Assembly (NCBI GenBank): GCA_029204045.2
Contig: CM055082.1
Location: 1,119,315 to 1,183,314 of the forward strand
Source of the DNA: Tillandsia leiboldiana
Taxonomy: Eukaryota; Streptophyta; Magnoliopsida; Poales; Bromeliaceae
Direction: 5' to 3'
Length of the DNA stretch: 64,000 nucleotides
A program made the position numbers and the translations under genes. Under the pieces are notes generated by a model that was given only the letters and a program-made list of their open reading frames with translations, was not told the origin of the DNA and did not search any database. The first letter of the stretch is position 1, and every line of letters starts with the position of its first letter. Below are positions 56,701-64,000 of this stretch, piece after piece.

Positions 56701-58511
56701 AACGACATTCCCGTCATTAGTTCACTGGCAATCACCATGATTGGGTCCTTGCAGGCTCCAATAAACTTTATAAAAAAGTAATATGAATGTAAGCAAGACC
56801 AAATCTCTGGAGAAATATTAAAATACTAAAACGAAGTATCAAATCAACTAAGAAAATATGTTGCTCAGTGGACAGGAGCCAATAAATGATGATTTCAAGT
56901 TACTAAGCTGAGAATACACCTTCACGAGGTTCTGATGTTTCACTCTGGACATCATAGTTACTTCTCGAACAAATCGAGCTTCAAGTGTAGCCCTTTCTTC
57001 AGGAGTACTGCCGCCATTCAAAACTTTTATTGCTACGATTTGCTCACCATACCTGATTGAAATAATATCTAATGAGTAAAGACAATTATCTAATGCTAAT
57101 CATTAAAAGCTGAGCAAGTAATTCTTTCTCAAGAATATTTTCAATTTGAACTTAAAACTACGATAAGTGCAAAATAAGATGCATTATCAGTTCATATGAA
57201 GCTCAATAAATATAAGGACAAAGATCATTAATGAATAAAATATTGTTTATGTGCTACTACAGTTTTTACTCTTAAAAAAATCATAGGCAAATACGTTTGT
57301 TTTGTGCAGGAATGAAGCAAAAGGGTAGGAGCTCAACCAAATGAATCAGGCAGAAGTGACCGAAAGGGTTCACAAACCCTATATAAATAACTGAAATTTC
57401 TACCATACGTGTACGAAGAACAAGCACATACCAAATATTAATTCAGATAGTATCCTCTTTTCCAGCCCAAACACAAAGTTTTAATAACTGTGGCATGAGA
57501 GCATGCCACCGACATGCTGGCACTGCACATGCCAGCTCGCATGCCATCAGCACATCTGCTCCAATGCTTAGCATGTCATAGCACAAGAATTTTGGAGATT
57601 TCTTCCAAAGAACATATATAACCATTAAAAATGCACTTGACAAGATTGCTCGTTATACCAAAATACTAAAATTCTCCTAATCTAACCCTATTCTCATCAA
57701 ACTTCTCTCACCAAATGCTAAATGATGCTTCAATAGATTTGCCTAATATATTCATTCACTACCTATTAGTTTCATGCAACTTTTTTAAATTTAGTTTGAT
57801 TTGCTTAAGGTACCAGTTATGATCTCACCTTAAAGGACTAGCCAGGAGCTAGTATCTAGGTTCTTTTGTCCTACATAGCAAGATATTCCTGAGCACGTTC
57901 AATTTGAGATATAATATGCTCCAAATACAGGTCCTCACAATCAGCTAGGAAACAAAGGATACTTTTTTTGACTTATAGAAGTAAACAAATTGTCAGAAAT
58001 AATGTAATGGCAGTTCACACTCAATATAATCTGAAGTTAAGCTCTTCACAATCAACAATCCCAAAAAGAGGAAAGAGAAAATGCCCCAATATAACATCAT
58101 GTGCAAAAGGAGAAAACTTCTCCACCTGAACTAAGATACAGAAAATTTCCCAATTTCATCGTGAATTAATAAGTACTCTACCAATCAACTAGTCAATTTC
58201 AGTTTAATCAGATATTCCTCAACATACCTTCCCTCGTATACTTTCCCATGAGCTCCCTCCCCAATCTTCGACCCAATGAAAAGCGATTTGGGGTTAAGAA
58301 GCAGCCTCTGATCAATCACGAGTGGCGGCGGAGCACGAAGAACATCCCCGCTCGTTCCAACGGAATCATCGGCGACTTTACTCATCCCCACCCGTTTAAT
58401 CTCCTCCCCCTCTCTCCTCCCCTCCTTAGACTCCTCACCACAACTCATACTGCGGCGAGCTCGGCACGACGAAGAAACTACTCTCTCGGACTCCCCAAAC
58501 ATACACAACAT
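53733..58511 (-). CDS. Raf-like MAPKKK (group C) protein kinase
   Basis: Six minus-strand exons, 58511-58228, 57052-56920, 56765-56570, 55690-55566, 54986-54828 and 54035-53733, join in frame to give 399 aa. The kinase has GEGAHGKVYEGR (about 84-95), VAIK (Lys104), HRDLKPDNLLL (about 199), VDFGLARE, and TGTYRWMAPELYSTVTLR in the activation segment. It continues KKHYTNKVDVYSFGIVLWEL, MSNLQAAYAAAFK and SCWVEDPNMRP. Catalytic residues are intact. The GTYRWMAPE motif and length match plant group C Raf-like kinases such as At5g50180. The cytoplasmic kinase ends with a Ser/Thr-rich tail ending LRQLFAVKRATNGRT. Start choice is uncertain: ATGs at 58511, 58448 and 58385 are all in frame, and homologues have short N-termini, so 58385 is a real alternative. 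Confidence 0.92.
54140..54345 (+). repeat. Dispersed repeat, family B (kinase intron 5)
   Basis: Contains CAGCTACAGCTTCTATGGAAG, CCAAATTGGAGCTTCTGAAT and GGGGCCTAGAAGCCC, matching the family core seen in the SNF7 and GPDH introns. It lies inside the intron between kinase exons 5 and 6. Confidence 0.5.
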
Positions 58512-58559
58512 ACTAAATAACAACAAGATCGACAGCGACAACAAGACACCTTATCTCAC

Positions 58560-60652
58560 ATCGATCGGCTCCAAATCACAGCAATCACATCAAAAACCCT
58601 AATTCGGGCCCCATCCAACAAGGTTTCTCCGCTTACACAGGCGATGAAGGGCTCTACACAGAGGCGATTTCGAGAGGAGAAGCGATGCATAGACCAAACC
58701 AGAGAAGGTAAAGTTGGGGAAAAGCTCCGCCCGGCGATTCAGCAGCTTCCACGTCCACTAGGAGGCCCTTTCAAGTGTCACTTCGAAGCAAAACCCTCTA
58801 AAACTAACCCTAACCCTAACCCTAGATTCTTCTTCTTCTCCGTCGTCGTCGTCGTCTTCTTCCTCTATCTCTACGAAGTTAGGAGAAGTAGGGGGCGTGT
58901 TGGAGAAGGTTTTCCGATCATCGGCTTATTACTACGGCGGCGCGCGCACCCCTTTCTATGCCGCAGAGGATAATAAAAATAAAAATAAAAATAAAAATAA
59001 GGGCTTTTTGCATATGTGTACCTCAAAATAAGTGTAATTTATATCTCCTCTTTAGGATTAAGCGCTCCCATCAGACAAAATAAAGTTAGGTCCGAAACCA
59101 ATAAAAATATTTGTTATTGCCTTTTATGGTATTATAAAAAATATTTCGTAATTGATATATCAGGATGATATGACACGATAGGATATTATTTATAATAATA
59201 AATAAAATATATTTTCAAAATATAATAGTACAATAATGTATTTTTTAAATAATAATACAAAAAATACTATAAATTAAAACACTTGATTTAAAAAACTCAT
59301 AATCTCAACTCCTATCACAATAAAAGATCTAAATATTTTAATTTATTAAATACTTATAAAAAAATAATTTTAGCTAAAAATAAAAATATGACAGAATTAT
59401 AATAAATCTTATTTAATATGTTTTTTTAGAAAAAAAATAACAGACTATCCGCTTAATTTATTTTAAAATAAGCTTAACTGAAGATATAAAATAACTAGTT
59501 TTCAATCCCGAATATCAACTATCAATTTTTGTTATCATTTATATTATTAATATTAAAAAATTATAAAATAATAATTATTTTATTTTTTACTATAATATTT
59601 TTTAATTTTCATTAATCTTTCTCTTTGTGCCAAGTACATTAGAATTTTCGTTCAACTCTATTATTTTTTTAGAAGGCATTAGAGCAAATACGTAATTAAG
59701 AAAAATAAACATGTAATTTGTATATTCCAAGGGTATGTACATACAAAAATTTTTAATGCAGGTGTGTGTACGCGTACTGTGGTGAAGCATACTGTGGTGA
59801 AGCATATTCGTGTATTTTGAGGGACATACGTGCGAAAATTACAAAAAATTTTAAAAAAAGACTCGGAAAACCAATCACGTGCTGCCACGTAAGATATAGA
59901 GAGAGAGAGAAAACGACAATTCGGGTTTTCCTGATCGTTTCCCGTCGCGTTCCGCGTGCGAAGACCTTTTGATTCACGTGACGAATGGGGACTTAGAGTG
60001 TGACGGATCATCACGACCGTCGGATCATGTGGGACCCTTTCCACGTACGGTGATCCAAGATATTTTTGTTCTGTGGGCCCCCTTAGCTAACTGTGGTTTG
60101 ACTTAAAGGGCTACGTGGGGGCAGCTAGTGTAATCTGGGTGGGGCCCATCGATCGCCTTAACTTGAATTTCGGGAAACTTTCAAAACACCTTCTTTGGTT
60201 CAAAATATTTATAATTTAGTACCAGATGGTTCCAAATTTAATATTGTTTTCTTAAATTTTTTAGCAATTTATTGCTAAAAGTTTGAAAGAATAACAAGAC
60301 ACTACACTCTAAGTAAATAAACTAAATATAGAGCTTTCCAGCCCTCTTCTAGCTATTTTTTTTTCTTTTTTTTTGTCAAAGAACTAAAATAAAAACACAT
60401 AAATATAATAATTTTAAATTATAAAACAGTAAATTATAAATATGTTATAATGTAGGGAGCATTTTTGATAATTCTAGAGTGGTTTAGACATTGTTTTCGG
60501 GCGCTCTCGTTGGTTTAATTAAAAAAATTGGGTCACGCGGAATCTCTCCGTGTTTTTGGCCGCGCGGATCAGCTGCGGCACTGGTCTCATTATAATGTAC
60601 CCCAAAATATCTCTTCAGAGGGAAAAAATATTAACAAAACTCAAAATAGCGT

Positions 60653-60696
<44 letters not shown>

Positions 60697-60900
60697 TGGT
60701 TGGGAAAGAGTACACAAACGTTTTCAACGTGGTTAATAAATTAATATTAAAATATATATATATATTTTTTAAATCTGACTTATTAATTGTATTTTAGAAA
60801 ATAGTAACTTTGAAAAAAGCGCGCAGTTTTTGTTGATTGATTTGTAGTTTGAACTTAAGCGTATTTGCTCTCCTGTCGTTTTCGTTTTCTGGTAAGTAGT
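58560..60900. other. Kinase upstream region and AT-rich spacer
   Basis: 58560-58960 is GC-richer and holds the kinase 5' UTR and promoter, including TAACCCTAACCCTAACCCTA (about 58805-58824), a telomere-like or telo-box repeat. Then come (AAAAT)5 at about 58974-58998 and AT-rich sequence. There is a 15-bp tandem ACTGTGGTGAAGCAT at about 59776-59805. A GC-richer block at 59930-60150 has ATCACGACCGTCGGATC and CCACGTACGG motifs. A T run of about 42 lies at 60654-60695. No other gene seen. Confidence 0.5.
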
Positions 60901-60978
60901 TGGAACGAGTGATGGAAATTTTTCACCACGCCAAAGAATATCCGGCCCGGACCGGTATTGTCAATTTCTTTAATTAAA

Positions 60979-61011
60979 CCGACCCGACCCGACCCGACCC
61001 GACCCGACCCA
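60979..61011. repeat. (GACCC)n pentanucleotide repeat
   Basis: About six to seven perfect copies of CCGAC/GACCC lie upstream of the RPS26 promoter. A shorter run of the same unit occurs at about 38517-38535. Confidence 0.85.
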
Positions 61012-61228
61012 TATATCTCATTTGGCCCGGCTCGGTCCGGTTTATTTGGGCTGGGTTGAGACCAACAATAGCATGGAAACTTATGGGCCGAATATAGGCC
61101 GCTTTGAAGAAATTTAAACGGGGCCGGTTAAATTGGGCTGGGCCGAGCCTAAAGTAACTCGAACCGGTTTATTATGTCATTTGTACATTGGACGGCTAGG
61201 ATTAGATCCCGCTTATACAACCCCACCA

Positions 61229-61275
61229 TATAAATAGTCGTCGAAATGAGCTTCCTCTCCGCTTTGAAACCCTAG
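61229..61275 (+). promoter_or_regulatory. RPS26 core promoter: TATA box and telo-box
   Basis: TATAAATA at 61229-61236 lies about 100 nt before the ATG. AAACCCTAG at 61267-61275 is a telo-box, which is common in plant ribosomal protein gene promoters and leaders. Another AACCCTAG motif lies in intron 1 at about 61352-61360. Confidence 0.7.
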
Positions 61276-61332
61276 AGTAGCGAAATCAACGGCTCCGCCG
61301 CTTCCTTCGAGGCGACCGAGACATCTACGACA

Positions 61333-63778
61333 ATGGTAACACCAAAGCCCTAACCCTAGATCTCTCTCTCCTTCTCATGATCTTTATTAATGGAATCCTC
61401 TTCTCCGCCTTTTCTCTCTCTAGACCTTCAAGCGCAGAAATGGCGGGCGCAACAAGCACGGCCGTGGCCACGTCAACTTCATCCGCTGCTCCAATTGCGG
61501 CAAATGTTGCCCCAAGGTATCAGTTTCTTAATCACTGAAGAATAAAACCATTGATCTGCACTAGAGATCCAAATTAGGTGCTCAAGCTCTATTTGTCGTG
61601 TAATTTATCTTTGTGTTTTTGGGGTTCGATTAAGGATAAGGCCATTAAGAGGTTCATTGTGAGGAATATCGTCGAGCAAGCCGCTGTGAGGGACGTGCAA
61701 GAGGCCTGCGTATATGATGGTATGTGTTTTTTAGTCTTTCTAGGGTGTTAAATTTGTATATACTAACTAACATTTTCCTAATTGCTATTTAATCTACTTT
61801 ACTTCTTATGCGAAAATTCTTACTATAGTACTATCTTATTTGTAGTTTCAATCTGATTCGTACAGCTTGATTTGATTTAAAAAGTATCCACTAATTCACT
61901 GAAGTTAGAATTTTCCAAATTATACTGTGGTTGTTTGCATCAAACAAAAGTGAGTGATATTAGATGATTACTAAGTTTTAGCTTGATTTTAGATCAATAT
62001 GAGCCATAACCCCTTTATCGAATGTCGACAGTTTTTTTTTATTGTTCTAACCCTTAGATCACTTGACCTCAAGTTGTTGACGGGGAAAATATTATTGTTC
62101 CTTTTCTTTCCAGGTTACATTCTTCCAAAGCTCTATGCTAAGATGCAGTATTGTGTCTCCTGTGCCATCCACTCTCATGTTGTTAGGGTCAGATCTCGAG
62201 AGGCAAGGAGGAACCGTGAACCTCCTCAACGCTTCAGGCGCAGGGTAATTCCTCTATACTTATGATTTAGAATACTATGTTGTTAGAAAAATTCTGTTAT
62301 TCATTAATTGCTTTTAAGTAAATATGCATTAATGGTTGGTTTTGAAAGTGGTTTTATCAGCAAAGGAATTGTTGGAATAAGAAAGAAATTTCTTGTCTAA
62401 TGTGTTATCTTTTATTATAAAACTCGTTAATTACACGGAAATTCCTTTTCTAATATGTTACCTCTTTTACTTGTGTAATTCATATTATTTTTTGGTTTAT
62501 CGCTTTTGCTAGGCGTTGCGTTCATTGGGTTTTTTTACTGTAATGGACGCGTCAACAAAAGCGTAAATTAACATTTCAAAATGGCACAATGCGGACTATT
62601 TTTCTACGACTATTCATTTTCCTAGTTGTTATTATCCTGCTTGTGCTCATTTCAATAATTTCTTCCATCTATCTATTGCACAAATTGGCCTTTGATGCTC
62701 TTTAGTGAGTGAGAAGTTGAGCATTTGTTTTATTCCCTACGGTAAGTGAAAATGCATACATGATTTACGAATCATACAAATTTGTGGAGGCATTTTTGCT
62801 GCTTTTATTCAAATAGGTGATTAGACAGCCCACGTCGTCTTATCTTTTGAATCATATGGAATGTTTTTTACACATTTTTCTGGCCTGTTTGCATGGGAAT
62901 CAAGTGTCTTTGATTTTTTTTTTTTTTTTTTTTTTTTTTCTTTTGGGACCGGATGTCTGGCCCATTGGCTGATTTCCAATACCTCTGGGATTAATCGGTC
63001 TCGCATATGTGATCTCCATCCTCTTCACTTTGTCAGCTAATGTTGTTCCGTCTTTAGCTGATCATTAAAGATGGGACATATTTCAAAGGAAAATCTTTGA
63101 ACGAAGCCCTTTCTTTTTGGTGAAGTATTATTCAAGCGAGGCCAATCTCATAACATCTCTGTCGTTCACAGTTATGTCATCTCAACACGACATTGGCAAA
63201 ATGTTTTTCTAATTAAAACTTATTTGGCATAATTGTACATTTAATCCTTAATTTTATACAGCAACTTCAATTATGTTCTTAATTTAAATTATAAGAATTT
63301 AATCCTTGAGGTCTGCAATAGAATTGAGTCCTTCAGTTAGTCCACTATAGAGCAGGCGCCGTGTCATTGCTGGAGGTTGCTGGGATGGCAGGTTTTGAGG
63401 TCATCATTGTGAGCAGGGGTGATGCTAGCTAACATGCGATCTTTTTAGATCGGCTGGTTAACAAATGGACTTTGCTGTTTATACAAAACAAATTTCATGG
63501 TACAAATTGCTCTAAGGACATAGCGGCAACAGAACATTCCATCAAAAACAACATAATATTCTGTTAGATGATAGAATATTCTGTCAAGTCTTATATACTG
63601 TAATATTAGGCATTACAGTCAAAATTGTTGACACTAATGTTTCGATTGTAAAAAAAATACTTTGTATCCCAGGTTCATATATAACATAAAACTATTGTAT
63701 TATATTTTGTAGGATGATACAGGGAGACCCGGGCAGCCCCCGCGTGCAGCTGGAGCTCCTAACGCGGCCCGCCCTTGA
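61333..63778 (+). CDS. RPS26: 40S ribosomal protein S26 (eS26)
   Basis: Five exons, 61333-61335, 61424-61516, 61635-61719, 62114-62244 and 63713-63778, join in frame with GT-AG introns to give 125 aa. The first coding exon is only ATG. The protein has TFKRRNGGRNKHGRGHVNFI, CSNCGKCCPKDKAIKRF (zinc-binding cysteines), YCVSCAIHSHVVRVRSR (second Cys pair) and the basic REARRNREPPQRFRRR, as in eS26. It sits near the mRNA exit channel of the 40S subunit. Eukaryotic eS26 is strongly conserved, so identity is secure. The C-terminus (GRPGQPPRAAGAPNAARP) is the variable plant tail. The last intron is long (62245-63712) and holds a T run of about 23. Confidence 0.96.
62245..63712 (+). other. Long last intron of RPS26 with T-run block
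   Basis: AT-rich intron. A T run (about 62917-62939) is followed by TTTTGGGACCGGATGTCTGG and a GC-richer stretch to about 63005, which could be the reverse-oriented 3' end of a poly(A) retroposon. No gene is present. Confidence 0.4.
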
Positions 63779-64000
63779 TGTTTCCTTGTTCCATTCTTGA
63801 TACAACTACAAGAGCAGTTGTTTCGCGAGGGTCAATTTTGTTTAGAGTTTCATGTGACTAAAAAGTGATTCTATTCTAGTTCGTCAAAGCCTGTTTTATC
63901 GCGATCATAATTCTTGAAGATCTTGTTGGATATTTCCCGGCTTTATTAATATGATAGCGTCAACCATATATGTAGGAGTGCAGCTTTAGTTATAATTTAA

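Noticed and set aside
59602..60044. Minus-strand frames in the RPS26-kinase spacer
   Set aside because: No domain; they cross a short tandem repeat and AT-rich sequence.
1..64000. CRISPR arrays, bacterial operons, integrated viruses
   Set aside because: No regularly spaced direct repeats with unique spacers, and no prokaryotic gene structure or viral genes were recognised. The window is plant nuclear DNA.

Overview
This window is nuclear DNA from a flowering plant. The evidence is GT-AG introns in AT-rich sequence, two nuclear tRNA genes, plant-only families (nsLTP, LURP-one-related, DUF1191, AP2/ERF with CRF motif, group C Raf-like MAPKKK) and abundant plant mobile elements. Some coding sequences are extremely GC-rich (the kinase at 16.5-18.5 kb and the ERF at 31.2 kb) while others are AT-rich. 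That bimodality is typical of monocots, so I suspect a commelinid or related monocot, but the species cannot be fixed from the sequence alone.

Layout. 0-2.5 kb: a long inverted-repeat element with a GC-rich centre, abutted by a miniature LTR (TRIM-like) with a primer binding site, then a small MITE. 3.1-6.8 kb (+): an ESCRT-III SNF7/VPS32 gene. 7.5-9.6 kb (+): a FHIT-type HIT hydrolase whose reading frame works only with a 3-nt microexon followed by an AT-AC U12-type intron. 10.6-11.8 kb (-): a LURP-one-related protein. 12-16 kb: AT-rich spacer with microsatellites and MITEs. 16.5-18.5 kb (+): an intronless GC-rich receptor kinase. 20.1 kb (-): tRNA-Leu(CAA). 22.3-23.7 kb (+): a RING-H2 E3 ligase with two leader introns. 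26.5-27.4 kb (+): a DUF1191 membrane protein. 29.8-30.5 kb (-): exon remnants of a V-ATPase subunit E gene. 31.2 kb (+): a CRF-type ERF. 33.3 kb (-): tRNA-Ile(AAT). 34.4-38.3 kb (-): a nine-exon plastid-type NAD glycerol-3-phosphate dehydrogenase, divergent from a small His-rich protein gene at 39.3 kb (+). 41.3 kb (-): a type 1 lipid transfer protein.

44-53 kb is a mobile-element cluster. It holds a tandem pair of MITEs, a 1.25-kb non-autonomous TIR element, and a 6.4-kb PIF/Harbinger element with TTA target duplications, matching TIRs, and apparently intact transposase and Myb/SANT-like genes. That element also carries a 57-bp tandem array and about 1.35 kb of GC-rich repeat. 53.7-58.5 kb (-): a six-exon Raf-like kinase. 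61.3-63.8 kb (+): ribosomal protein S26, whose first coding exon is only the ATG.

The host genes are ordinary housekeeping, signalling and defence-related loci with no shared pathway. The most unusual observations are the microexon/U12 junction in the FHIT gene and the complete Harbinger element with its GC-rich array.
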